DNA of 64,000 bases from Desnuesiella massiliensis (GTDB taxonomy: Bacteria; Bacillota; Clostridia; Clostridiales; Clostridiaceae), in NCBI RefSeq assembly GCF_001403615.1, contig NZ_LN879457.1, positions 1,648,910-1,712,909 of the forward strand. Reading direction: 5' to 3'. The translations under genes and the position numbers were made by a program. The notes beneath the pieces are model-generated. The model was not told the DNA's origin, ran no database searches, and worked only from the letters and a program-made list of their open reading frames with translations. This document shows positions 34,807 to 43,762 of the stretch, in pieces; positions within the stretch are counted from its first letter, which is position 1; every line of letters starts with the position of its first letter.

Positions 34807-36225
34807 TTATTTTGCGGAGATTTCTAATGAATTTGATTCAGCTACTTTCTTAAACCATAGCCCTGATTTTTTTATGCTTCTTTTGAAATTATTTTCTATG
34901 TCAACTCTAAAGAAGCCATATCGATTTTTATAACCATTAAGCCAAGACCAATTATCCATAAAGGTCCATATATGATATCCAAAACAGTTGGAGCCTTCAC
35001 TTATCCCTTTATGCAGCCATATTAAGTGCTCCTTGATAAATTCAATCCTATAGTCGTCTTCAATAATATCTTCATTATTTATGAACCTCTCTTCTTCTTG
35101 AACCCCCATACCATTCTCTGATACATACCAAGGTATATTTCCATAGTTATTTTTTATATTCATTGCTATATCATAAATACCCTTTTCGTAAATTTCCCAG
35201 CCTCTATATTTATTCATTTTTCTCTCTGGCCACTGATAATAATCAAAAAAAGCTTCAGGCATCAAGGGTTTATTACTGTCCCAAACTTTACTTGGAGCTT
35301 TTACTCTCCTAGGCTGATAGTAATTTACTCCTAAGAAATCCACCTTATTATTTAATAATATATTTTCATCCCCATCAGATATAACGGGAATCAAATCATT
35401 TTCTTTAATTAGAGAAATCAATTCCTCCGGGTATTTCCCATTAACTGCTGGATCTAAGAAGCTTCTGTTAAATAGTAAGTCTGCTATATTAGCAGCCTTT
35501 AAATCCTCAGGATTTTCATTGTCTCTAGGGTAGGAAGGAGTTAAATTTAGTATTATTCCTGCTTTCCCGTCCTGCTTCAAGCTCTTGTATTTTTCAATGG
35601 CTTTTGCGCTAGCTATAGCAGTATTATAAGCCACTTGTACCGCTCTTTTCATATCTATCACACAAGGATAATGAAACTCATAAAGATAACCGCATTCCAC
35701 TGGAACTATAGGTTCATTGAAAGTTGTCCAATATTTAATCTTGTGTCCAAATAAGCTGAAGCACTGCTCTGCATATTCTGCAAAAGCCTCTACTATTTCT
35801 CTATTTTCCCAGCCCCCTATGTTCTGCATGGCCAAAGGCATATCAAAGTGAAAAAGACATATTATAGGAGTTATATCCTGATTTATAAACTCATCGAATA
35901 CATCATTATAAAAATTTACAGCCTCTTGGTTAATTTCACCTCTGCCATCTGGTATCAACCTTGACCATGAAATTGAAGTACGAAAAGAATTAAAGCCTAT
36001 TTCTTTCATCCTTTTTATATCTTCTTTATACATGCTATAAAAATTTGATGTATCCTTAGGCCCTATATTATTAAAAAACTTTTCTGGATTAATTTCATAC
36101 CAGTAATCCCATATATTTTTGCCTTTACCATGCTCTAAAGAAGCACCTTCAGTTTGAGTAGCCGAGCAAGCTGCTCCCCACAAAAAATTTGGTGGAAAAC
36201 TAAGATTATATTTATCGTTACTCAT
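34807..36225 (-). CDS. Glycoside hydrolase family 1 (beta-glucosidase type)
   Basis: A 472-residue GH1 enzyme. The acid/base Glu is in TFNEPIVP near residue 170, and the nucleophile is in YVSENGMG near 370. The opening FPPNFLWGAACSATQTEGA is also diagnostic. No signal peptide, so it acts on an imported glycoside. The partner gene is a ROK kinase rather than a PTS, which points to unphosphorylated substrates entering by another carrier. Substrate beyond a beta-glycoside cannot be read. Its ATG follows the ROK stop by 2 bp. Confidence 0.92.
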   Translation of the reverse strand: MSNDKYNLSFPPNFLWGAACSATQTEGASLEHGKGKNIWDYWYEINPEKFFNNIGPKDTSNFYSMYKEDIKRMKEIGFNSFRTSISWSRLIPDGRGEINQEAVNFYNDVFDEFINQDITPIICLFHFDMPLAMQNIGGWENREIVEAFAEYAEQCFSLFGHKIKYWTTFNEPIVPVECGYLYEFHYPCVIDMKRAVQVAYNTAIASAKAIEKYKSLKQDGKAGIILNLTPSYPRDNENPEDLKAANIADLLFNRSFLDPAVNGKYPEELISLIKENDLIPVISDGDENILLNNKVDFLGVNYYQPRRVKAPSKVWDSNKPLMPEAFFDYYQWPERKMNKYRGWEIYEKGIYDIAMNIKNNYGNIPWYVSENGMGVQEEERFINNEDIIEDDYRIEFIKEHLIWLHKGISEGSNCFGYHIWTFMDNWSWLNGYKNRYGFFRVDIENNFKRSIKKSGLWFKKVAESNSLEISAK

Positions 36226-36227
36226 TA

Positions 36228-37142
36228 TTACATTTCTCCTTGCCTTTGAAGATAATTATATAATGCGCCTATAAGATTAGCATCATTATTAAATTCACAT
36301 TTTTGTATTATTGGTCTTACTTTTGCTATTTCTATAGAGTTCATAATAGAGTCTAATTTTTCATTTATTCTTTCTAAGAAGTCTTCTCTTATACTTATAG
36401 CTCCTCCAATAATGATCTTTTCTGGATCATACATGTATTGAATATTAAATATGCCTTTAGCAAAATTAAAATAAAATCTTGATATAGCCTCTAAGCAGTC
36501 TTTGTCTCCTTGTTCTGCCATTTCAAATACCTTTTTACCATCTATACCGCTAACTTCAATATTCTTAAGCTTTGCCGCAGTTCTTACTAAGGCTATGGTA
36601 GATCCTACATCACTCCAGTTTTTAAACACTGTTTCTCCATTTTCCTCACAGATATCCATAATCATATATCCAAATTCCCCACCATGAAGATTTGCCCCTT
36701 TATGGATTCTCTTGTCTTTCACTACAGCGCCGCCAATACCGGTGCCGCAAACTACAAATAGAACATCCTTATTATCCTTTGCTGCCCCTATCCATACTTC
36801 TCCTAAAGCGGCACAATTAGCATCATTTTCTAATTCTGCTTTAAGGCCTGTTTCTTTTAGTAAAATTTCTTTAAAATTAGGTCCATGGATGCAGGGGAGG
36901 GCACTAGCGCCGCCTATTATTCCAGTTTCACTATCCACTCCACCTGGACAGCTAAGAGCTATACCTGCTATAGCATATTTCTGCTTATAATCCTCTATTA
37001 CTTTAATCATTTGATTTATAAATATCTTAAAATCCTCTGTACAAGATGGATAGCTGTCTCTTTCTAAAAACTCGCTGTTAGAATTCATTATGGCATACTT
37101 TACGCTTGTTCCTCCAACATCAAAAACAATATAGTTTTTCAT
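36228..37142 (-). CDS. ROK-family sugar kinase
   Basis: A 304-residue sugar kinase. The phosphate-binding loop FDVGGTSVKYAIM lies at residues 5-17, the catalytic Asp in ELENDANCAALGE, and the second ATP motif VVCGTGIGGAVV follows. The ROK zinc-site CxCGxxGC motif is absent, as in several clostridial glucokinase/N-acetylmannosamine kinase members; there is no HTH domain, so this is a kinase rather than a repressor. GGGGGAGAGAG precedes the ATG at 37142; an in-frame ATG nine codons upstream is less likely. Likely phosphorylates the sugar released by the GH1 enzyme. Confidence 0.88.
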   Translation of the reverse strand: MKNYIVFDVGGTSVKYAIMNSNSEFLERDSYPSCTEDFKIFINQMIKVIEDYKQKYAIAGIALSCPGGVDSETGIIGGASALPCIHGPNFKEILLKETGLKAELENDANCAALGEVWIGAAKDNKDVLFVVCGTGIGGAVVKDKRIHKGANLHGGEFGYMIMDICEENGETVFKNWSDVGSTIALVRTAAKLKNIEVSGIDGKKVFEMAEQGDKDCLEAISRFYFNFAKGIFNIQYMYDPEKIIIGGAISIREDFLERINEKLDSIMNSIEIAKVRPIIQKCEFNNDANLIGALYNYLQRQGEM

Positions 37143-37389
37143 AAACTCTCTCCCCCTATATTTAGACATTGTATACGGTTTTATTATATTATACAGATTT
37201 TTAGAAGTATATATTACTAATAGTCCCTTTATAAAATACCTATAATTTATATATAAAATCTATAAAATGTTCATTTTTTATTAATTGAAACCTTATAAAT
37301 ATGTGCAAATAGCTTTATATTTTTTTATAATAAAAAAATACTTATTATTATCTTTTAATATTTTATATTATCTTCCTATATCTTTTATT

Positions 37390-37425
37390 TTTGACTTTGA
37401 CTTTCTTTGACTTTAATATTATTAT
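37390..37425 (+). promoter_or_regulatory. hsp18 promoter with CtsR-type operator
   Basis: TTTGACT occurs three times: 37390-37396, 37396-37402 and 37406-37412. The last two with their TTC spacer read AGTCAAA-GAA-AGTCAAA on the other strand, the CtsR operator (R)GTCAAA-NAN-(R)GTCAAA. The middle copy also supplies a -35 TTGACT (37397-37402) with -10 TATTAT (37420-37425) at 17 bp. A bound CtsR would cover the promoter. The preceding 250 bp (37143-37389) is AT-rich with nothing else recognised. Confidence 0.75.
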
Positions 37426-37489
37426 ATAAGTGTAATAAGAAATAAAACATAAGTAAATAATATTATTAAAAATTTAAGGAGGTAGTCTT

Positions 37490-37930
37490 ATGTTTGATTT
37501 AATTCCTTTCAGAAAATCTAATAATTTGAGGAGAAGAGATAATTTTGATGATTTATTCAATGATTTCTTTAATGAAAACTTTTTATCTCCTTTTAACATG
37601 ATGGAGAACTCTTTTGGAGTAGACTTAAAAGAAACAGACGAAAACTATTTAATTGAAGCTGATTTACCAGGCGTTAAAAAAGAGGATATTAATGTTAATT
37701 TTGAAAATAATCACCTTACCATAAGTGCAAAACGTGATGACTCCACAGAAGAGAAGAAGGAAAACTATGTAAGACGTGAAAGACATTATGGTGAATTTAA
37801 AAGAAGCTTCTATGTAGATAATGTAGACGAAAATTCCATAAATGCTTCCTTCAATGATGGTGTACTAAAGTTAGTATTACCTAAATTGAATAAGAATAAA
37901 GATTCAAAACGCAAAATAGATATAAACTAA
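37490..37930 (+). CDS. hsp18: Small heat shock protein Hsp18 (Hsp20 family)
   Basis: A 146-residue alpha-crystallin-type chaperone that holds unfolding proteins. The N-terminus (MFDLIPFRKSNNLRRRD) matches clostridial Hsp18. The alpha-crystallin domain spans about residues 40-135, with PGVKKEDINVNFENNHLTI and the dimer strand GVLKLVLPK (the G-x-L motif). A strong AAGGAGG precedes the ATG. A CtsR-type operator overlaps its promoter, so expression should rise with heat or protein damage. Confidence 0.95.
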   Translation: MFDLIPFRKSNNLRRRDNFDDLFNDFFNENFLSPFNMMENSFGVDLKETDENYLIEADLPGVKKEDINVNFENNHLTISAKRDDSTEEKKENYVRRERHYGEFKRSFYVDNVDENSINASFNDGVLKLVLPKLNKNKDSKRKIDIN

Positions 37931-37964
37931 AAAGAAAGGGCCTTTAAAAGGTCCTTTCTTTTAG
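37927..37964. terminator. Bidirectional terminator, hsp18 / dnaB
   Basis: CTAAAAAGAAAGG (from 37927) pairs with CCTTTCTTTTAG (37953-37964), with an inner GCC/GGT extension. The hairpin contains the stop codons of both convergent genes. Confidence 0.85.
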
Positions 37965-39298
37965 TAGTCTTGATGAACTACATCCAAATTTCCAAACTTA
38001 CTAAATTGTCCAAGCCATGCTAATCTAACAGTACCTACTGGACCATTTCTTTGCTTTGCTATGATACATTCTGCTACGTTCTTTTCTTCTGTTTCTTTGT
38101 TATAATACTCATCTCTATAAAGAAACATTACTAGGTCGGCATCCTGCTCTATAGAACCTGATTCTCTAAGGTCTGAAAGCATTGGTCTATGATCTGCTCT
38201 CTGTTCTGGGGCACGGGATAGCTGAGATAAGGCTATAACTGGGCATTCCATCTCTTTGGCTAAGGCTTTTATAGATCTAGATATTTCAGATACCTCTTGT
38301 TGTCTGCTTTCTCCTCCGCTGCCAGACATCAATTGCAGGTAGTCTATAATTATCATATCTATACCATACTCTAGTTTTATTCTTCTGCATTTGGAACGCA
38401 TTTCCATGACAGATACCCCTGCAGTATCATCAATGTATATCTTAGCAGCAGCTAAAGGCCCTGATGCTCTAGCTATATTTTCCCAATCTTGATCATCTAG
38501 ATTACCTGTTCTAAGCTTTAGCATATCTACATTAGCTTCTGCACATAAAAACTTATAGGCCAATTGCTCTTTTGACATTTCTAGAGAAAATATTACTATG
38601 CTTTTATTCTCTCTTAGGGCAGCGTGTTGAGCAAGATTTAATACAAAGGTAGTCTTCCCCATAGAAGGCCTTGCTGCAATAAGTACCATATCCCCCTTTT
38701 GAAAGCCAGAGGTCTTGCTGTCTAAATCTAAAAAACCCGAAGGGACACCAGTAGCCACTCCTTTATTATTAAAGATCCTTTCTATTTCTAAGAATCCTCT
38801 CTCAAGTACAGTACTTATAGGTTCAAAATCATTAGTACTTCTTTTTTCCGCTATATCAAATATTCTCTTTTCTGCAAAATCTAAAACGTCCTCTACATCC
38901 CCCTGTTTATTGTAGCTCTGCTCTATTATCTCATTGGATGCCTTGATTAACTTCCTAAGCATTGCTTTCTGCTCTACAATCTTAATATAGGATTGTAGAT
39001 TAGCAGTAGAAATTACCGCATTTGCTATTTCAGTGATATAGGTTATTCCTCCAATAGACTCAAGTTTTTCCTTTGCCCTCAGATGTTCAATAAGAGTAAC
39101 CATATCTATAGGTATATCTTTCTGGAATAACTCCATAATAGCAGCATAAATTACTTTATGAGCGTCCCTATAAAAATCATCACTTTTAAGAACCTCTGCC
39201 GCTTGAGCTATAGAGGTTTTATCTATAATCATTGCACCTAAAACAGATTGCTCTGCTTCTATATTTTGGGGCATGCTCTTCATAAGAGGTGCTTCCAT
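37961..39298 (-). CDS. dnaB: Replicative DNA helicase DnaB
   Basis: Hexameric replication-fork helicase, 445 residues. The N-terminal domain begins QNIEAEQSVLGAMIID. The RecA-like domain has Walker A ARPSMGKTTF near residue 205 and the DnaB blocks IDYLQLMSG, SRSIKALAKEM and SDLRESGSIEQDAD with the arginine finger region. No intein. AGGAGAG lies 8 nt before the ATG. Part of the conserved rplI-lonC-dnaB group near clostridial origins. Confidence 0.97.
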   Translation of the reverse strand: MEAPLMKSMPQNIEAEQSVLGAMIIDKTSIAQAAEVLKSDDFYRDAHKVIYAAIMELFQKDIPIDMVTLIEHLRAKEKLESIGGITYITEIANAVISTANLQSYIKIVEQKAMLRKLIKASNEIIEQSYNKQGDVEDVLDFAEKRIFDIAEKRSTNDFEPISTVLERGFLEIERIFNNKGVATGVPSGFLDLDSKTSGFQKGDMVLIAARPSMGKTTFVLNLAQHAALRENKSIVIFSLEMSKEQLAYKFLCAEANVDMLKLRTGNLDDQDWENIARASGPLAAAKIYIDDTAGVSVMEMRSKCRRIKLEYGIDMIIIDYLQLMSGSGGESRQQEVSEISRSIKALAKEMECPVIALSQLSRAPEQRADHRPMLSDLRESGSIEQDADLVMFLYRDEYYNKETEEKNVAECIIAKQRNGPVGTVRLAWLGQFSKFGNLDVVHQDY

Positions 39299-39339
39299 AC
39301 AACATCTCTCCTAATTAATAAAATTGTTTATATTAATAG

Positions 39340-39373
39340 AGAAACAACTCCTTTAAATTTAGAAGTTGTTTCT
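39340..39373 (-). terminator. Hairpin between lonC and dnaB
   Basis: AGAAACAACT (39340-39349) pairs with AGTTGTTTCT (39364-39373). On plus it ends in TTTTT; on minus, the transcribed strand, the tail is CTATTAATATAAAC, so it may attenuate rather than fully stop lonC transcription. Confidence 0.45.
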
Positions 39374-39389
39374 TTTTAAATACGCATTA

Positions 39390-41285
39390 TTAAAATGCTA
39401 TATCCATAAGCTCCTCAATGGTATCTACGGCTTTCACATCTATATCCGTTAATCCTAGTGGAACTTCTTTATAATTGTCTTTAGGCACAAGTACAAGTTT
39501 TATACCCTTTCTTCTTGCACCATAGACCTTTTCAAAGATTCCGCCTACAGGTTTAATATTTCCTCTAAGAGATATTTCTCCTGTTACAGCTATATCCTGT
39601 CTTATGGGTTTTTCCATTAGGGCACTTATGATACATATAGTTATAGCTGCACCAGCAGAAGGTCCATCAATTTTACCGCCTCCGATGACATTAACATGTA
39701 TATCATAATCCTTTATATCTTTATCTGTAATCTTTCTTATTACTGACGCAGCATTAAATACAGAATCCTTTGCCATGGAACCTGCTGTATCGTTAAACCT
39801 AACTATACCTGCGCCTTTTTCCTTTGCAGGAAACACTGCAGCTTCAATCTCTATAGTAGAACCTATAAAGCCGCTTACTCCTAATCCATATATATGTCCT
39901 ATCTCTTGCTTATTTTCATTGTTCATCATTTCATAAGGAGTAAATCTACTTATAGCTAGTACTTCTTCCACATCTCCTTTGGTTATAAGAAGCTTATCTT
40001 CTTCACCTGCTTTTGTGTTATAAAGTACATATCCATAGGCATCAGCTAATATATTTACTGCTTTTCTACCTTCAATAGTATATCTGCTTATAATTTCCGA
40101 TACACCCTGTTCTAAAGCAATTCCTAGTTTCTTTGCAGCATTTTCTACTATATTTTCTATATCTTTAGCTGATAAAGGTTCAAAATAAACTTCTGTACAC
40201 CTTGAACGCAATGCTGGATTTATCTCTTCTGGCTCTCTAGTAGTTGCACCAATTAACACAAAATCTGCTGGTGCTCCATTATCAAAAAGATACTTTATAT
40301 ACTTTGGAGTGTTTTCATCCTCTGGATCATAATATGAAGATGAAAATTCTACTCTCTTATCCTCTAGAACCTTCAATAGCTTATTTTGAAGAATTGGATC
40401 TAGTTCCCCAATTTCATCAATAAAAAGCACTCCTCCATGGGCCTCTGTGACCAAACCTGGTTTTGGCTCTGGCACGCCAATTTCTGCTAAATCTCTCTTG
40501 CTTCCCTGATATATAGGATCATGTACTGAACCTAAAAGAGGGTTAGTTATTTCTCTAGGATCCCATCTTACTGTAGTTCCATCCACCTCTACAAATTTAG
40601 CATCCTCTTTAAAAGGAGTAAATTTTAGCTTTTTAGCTTCTTCTAAAGCTAAACGAGCAGCAGTGGTTTTGCCCACTCCTGGAGGTCCATAAAGTATTAT
40701 ATGTTGTGGATAAGGTGAAGAAATCTTAGAAAGTAAAGATTTAATTGCTCTTTCTTGTCCTACTATTTCTTCAAAGCTTTCAGGCCTTAATAGACTCTGA
40801 AGACTCTTGGTAAGTTTTTTAGAGTCAAGAACTTCTAAATGAGCATACTTTTTTAAAGTCTTTGCATTTTCAGGTCCCTTTTGCTTTCTTATAATGCTCA
40901 TCCTAACTTCATCCACATATTTCTCTTGCTTCTCTACTATCGCTTGTTCAACCTGAGCTTCTATCTTATTTTGTATATATCTTCTTGCTAATTGCTCTGA
41001 TATCCATTTATTTGTATCTTCCATAACTTCATAAATATTTTGAGCATTAGGTATAGTAGCTATGCCTTTACCATCACTAGCAATTTTATTTAAAGCATAA
41101 GCTCTCTTATATATATCATCACTATTTACATGTTTCTGTAGCTTAAACTTTACTGTTCTTGCTTTTACAGCACCTTGGTCTAAAATATTGTTTAACACCT
41201 CAAAAAGTACATTTATTTGTGATTCTACATTTACACTTTCTTTTAACACATTTTGTACTTCATTCGTTTCAAATTCTGACTTCAA
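39390..41285 (-). CDS. lonC: Lon-family ATP-dependent protease LonC
   Basis: A 631-residue protease of the clostridial LonC type. Residues about 1-160 are a helical N-terminal part rather than the LAN domain of LonA. The AAA+ module has Walker A GPPGVGKTT near 202, Walker B GVLFIDEIGEL and sensor TTREPEEI. The C-terminal protease domain has the catalytic Ser in KIDGPSAGAAI, with the Lys in the RGNIKPVGG-to-EKVYGA region. Between AAA+ Walker A and B is an insertion, as in LonB/LonC. No membrane anchor is seen. 12 bp downstream of rplI. Confidence 0.92.
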   Translation of the reverse strand: MKSEFETNEVQNVLKESVNVESQINVLFEVLNNILDQGAVKARTVKFKLQKHVNSDDIYKRAYALNKIASDGKGIATIPNAQNIYEVMEDTNKWISEQLARRYIQNKIEAQVEQAIVEKQEKYVDEVRMSIIRKQKGPENAKTLKKYAHLEVLDSKKLTKSLQSLLRPESFEEIVGQERAIKSLLSKISSPYPQHIILYGPPGVGKTTAARLALEEAKKLKFTPFKEDAKFVEVDGTTVRWDPREITNPLLGSVHDPIYQGSKRDLAEIGVPEPKPGLVTEAHGGVLFIDEIGELDPILQNKLLKVLEDKRVEFSSSYYDPEDENTPKYIKYLFDNGAPADFVLIGATTREPEEINPALRSRCTEVYFEPLSAKDIENIVENAAKKLGIALEQGVSEIISRYTIEGRKAVNILADAYGYVLYNTKAGEEDKLLITKGDVEEVLAISRFTPYEMMNNENKQEIGHIYGLGVSGFIGSTIEIEAAVFPAKEKGAGIVRFNDTAGSMAKDSVFNAASVIRKITDKDIKDYDIHVNVIGGGKIDGPSAGAAITICIISALMEKPIRQDIAVTGEISLRGNIKPVGGIFEKVYGARRKGIKLVLVPKDNYKEVPLGLTDIDVKAVDTIEELMDIAF

Positions 41286-41297
41286 AATTTATCCCCC

Positions 41298-41744
41298 TTA
41301 TTGTTCAGGAACAATAACAACCTTTATCTTTGAAGATACCTCTGGATATATCTTTAACTCTATATCATAAGTTCCAGTCTGTTTTAAAGTATCCATTACT
41401 ATTTTCTTTTTGTCTATATTAACATTAAATTGCTTTTTAATAAGCTCAGCAATGTCTTTACTTGTTATTGCTCCAAATAATCTACCACTTTCACCTGTTT
41501 TTACTACAAGCTTTAATTCTTTACCTTTTAACTGCTCAGCTAAGGCTTGAGCTTCTTCCATTTCTGCAACTTTCTTACGTCTTTCATTTTCTTTTTTTGC
41601 ATTTATTATGTGTAAATTTTCTTCTGTTGCCTCTTGAGCAAGCTTTCTTGGGAAAAGATAATTTCTTGCATAACCATCAGAGGTGTTTATTACATCCCCT
41701 TTCTTTCCAACGCTTTTTATATCTGCTAATAAAATTACTTTCAT
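41298..41744 (-). CDS. rplI: 50S ribosomal protein L9
   Basis: Ribosomal protein L9, 148 residues. The N-terminal domain MKVILLADIKSVGKKGD and NLYFPRKLA-like segment (RNYLFPRKLA) are diagnostic, followed by the long central helix (about 45-75) and the C-terminal domain. It overlaps the gdpP 3' end by 4 bp, a common Firmicutes arrangement that ties the c-di-AMP phosphodiesterase to translation genes. Confidence 0.97.
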   Translation of the reverse strand: MKVILLADIKSVGKKGDVINTSDGYARNYLFPRKLAQEATEENLHIINAKKENERRKKVAEMEEAQALAEQLKGKELKLVVKTGESGRLFGAITSKDIAELIKKQFNVNIDKKKIVMDTLKQTGTYDIELKIYPEVSSKIKVVIVPEQ

Positions 41745-43717
41745 TTAGATTCACCTTCCCTTAAGTTTTTGATTATAGCATCATTTAATAACTCAACTGC
41801 CTCATCTAAGGACAGATTGTTTAACTTAGCTCCAGCCATAGTCATATGCCCTCCACCACCTAAGGACTCTAATATTACCTGCACATTTATATCTCCTAAA
41901 GAACGTCCGCTTATGTGTATGTCTTTATCTATTGTAACAAGAACAAAGGACGCTTGGATACCTGTAATATTTAGCAGCTCATCCGCCGCTTGTGCAGCTA
42001 AAACAGTTTCTTGTATGTCAGGTGGGCAAATAGCAATAGCTATATTATTTTCCACTTTTGCAGATCTTATAATATCTGCCTTTTTAACGTATGTAGTCAA
42101 ATCATTACCAAACATCTTTTTTACATCTATGGTATCTGCTCCTAATTTTCTTAAGAAAGATGCCGCTTCAAAGGTTCTAACTCCTGTTTTAAAATAGAAA
42201 TTTTTAGTGTCTACACATATGCCAGCTAAGAGAGCTTCTGCTTCTATTTGATTTAATTTAGGCTTTTCTAACATATATTGAAGCATTTCTGTTATTAACT
42301 CAGAAGTAGATGATGCATAGGCCTCTATATAAGTGAGTATAGCTCCTTCTATATAATCAGGAGTTCTTCTATGGTGATCTATTATGACTACTTTACTTGA
42401 CATATTCACTATTTCTATATCTTGAACATAGCCTTTACTATGAACATCAACCAATATCAATATAGAATTTATATCCATTTCCTCTTTACATTTTTCTGGA
42501 GTTATAAAAAGATTATCGTATTTTGAATCTGTTTTTAATTTATCCAGTATATATCTTATACTGCTATTAGCATCTTGAAGAACTATGTGGCATTCTTTGT
42601 TTAGCTTTTGTACCACACTGCTTAATCCCACTGCAGCACCTAAACAATCCATATCCGGATTTCTATGCCCCATAATATATACCTTACTGCTCTCATTTAT
42701 TAAATCATTTAAAGCATGAGCTATAACTCTAGCCCTAACTTTTGTTCTCTTCTCTACCTCTTTAGTCTTTCCTCCATAAAAAGAAAGTTTATCTCCATTT
42801 TTAATTACAGCTTGATCTCCTCCCCTTCCAAGAGCTAATTCCTTAGCCTTGTCTGCAAAATTACTGTTTTCAAAGGGGGTGCTTCCGCCTCTACCTACGC
42901 CTATACTTAAAGTAACTGCTAACATATTACCAATATTTATCTCTCTTATAGAGTCTAATATCTCAAATTTTCTTTTCATTTCCTCTTCAATATACTTATT
43001 TTGAACAGATAGTATATACTTATTAGAAGCATATTTCTTTAGCATCGCATTTATATTCTGAGCGTAGCTATTAATATTTCTTTCAATTTCTGCAATTAAT
43101 AATGGCTTTTTATCCTCTTCAGTACTCTTTATAACTTCATCTAGGTTATCTACTTCAATTAACATTACGTTTTCTTTGCTATCTAAGCTATCTTTATTTA
43201 AAGTTACGTCATAAAAATATAACAGTATTAAATTATTTTTATAATTTTTATTGGTGCTATTTACAATACTTACATGTATATCGTAATAACTATCATTTAT
43301 TTTTATACTATTATATAAGGTTTTACTTCCCGATTTTACTTCATCTACATCAAAATCCTTGATTATATTATTTATATTCTTGCCTAAAAACTCTTCTCTG
43401 CTTATTATATTTGAAAATTTATTATTATACCAGGATATATCACCCTTATCTCCTACTATTACTAAGGGGAAGGGTAAACTTATCAATGTATTTCTAGTGG
43501 CAATATCTAAATTTGAAGAGAAGTCCTCGATAAATTCTTTCCACTTGCTTTTTTTTTCTTTAAAATTATTTATATTATAAACCACTAGAAGTGCAAATAC
43601 CATCAAAGCTATTAATCCTTGCAGAAAATTTCCTTCAAAGAATAATATAGCTATAAGAATAGATATAAAAATCATATATACTTTTGTGTTCGGTATAAAA
43701 TTCTTAAACTTATCCAC
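41741..43717 (-). CDS. gdpP: Cyclic-di-AMP phosphodiesterase GdpP
   Basis: Membrane-bound c-di-AMP phosphodiesterase, 658 residues. Order: two TM helices (about 10-50), a PAS domain (about 70-170), a degenerate GGDEF domain (about 190-305, with GVGRGG in place of the cyclase motif), then DHH/DHHA1 (330-650). The DHH metal motifs are GHRNPDMDCLGAAVG, LVDVHSKGYV and IIDHHRRTPDYI; DHHA1 has SLGDINVQVILESLGGGGH. It hydrolyses c-di-AMP to pApA. The nearby Trk system is a plausible target of the same nucleotide. Confidence 0.95.
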   Translation of the reverse strand: MDKFKNFIPNTKVYMIFISILIAILFFEGNFLQGLIALMVFALLVVYNINNFKEKKSKWKEFIEDFSSNLDIATRNTLISLPFPLVIVGDKGDISWYNNKFSNIISREEFLGKNINNIIKDFDVDEVKSGSKTLYNSIKINDSYYDIHVSIVNSTNKNYKNNLILLYFYDVTLNKDSLDSKENVMLIEVDNLDEVIKSTEEDKKPLLIAEIERNINSYAQNINAMLKKYASNKYILSVQNKYIEEEMKRKFEILDSIREINIGNMLAVTLSIGVGRGGSTPFENSNFADKAKELALGRGGDQAVIKNGDKLSFYGGKTKEVEKRTKVRARVIAHALNDLINESSKVYIMGHRNPDMDCLGAAVGLSSVVQKLNKECHIVLQDANSSIRYILDKLKTDSKYDNLFITPEKCKEEMDINSILILVDVHSKGYVQDIEIVNMSSKVVIIDHHRRTPDYIEGAILTYIEAYASSTSELITEMLQYMLEKPKLNQIEAEALLAGICVDTKNFYFKTGVRTFEAASFLRKLGADTIDVKKMFGNDLTTYVKKADIIRSAKVENNIAIAICPPDIQETVLAAQAADELLNITGIQASFVLVTIDKDIHISGRSLGDINVQVILESLGGGGHMTMAGAKLNNLSLDEAVELLNDAIIKNLREGESK

Positions 43718-43762
43718 AATAAGCCGCCTTCCTAAATATTATATAATTGATATACTTCACAT

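Noticed and set aside
41769..42197. 142-codon open frame opposite gdpP
   Set aside because: Antisense to the DHH domain; codon pattern and lack of RBS indicate a shadow.
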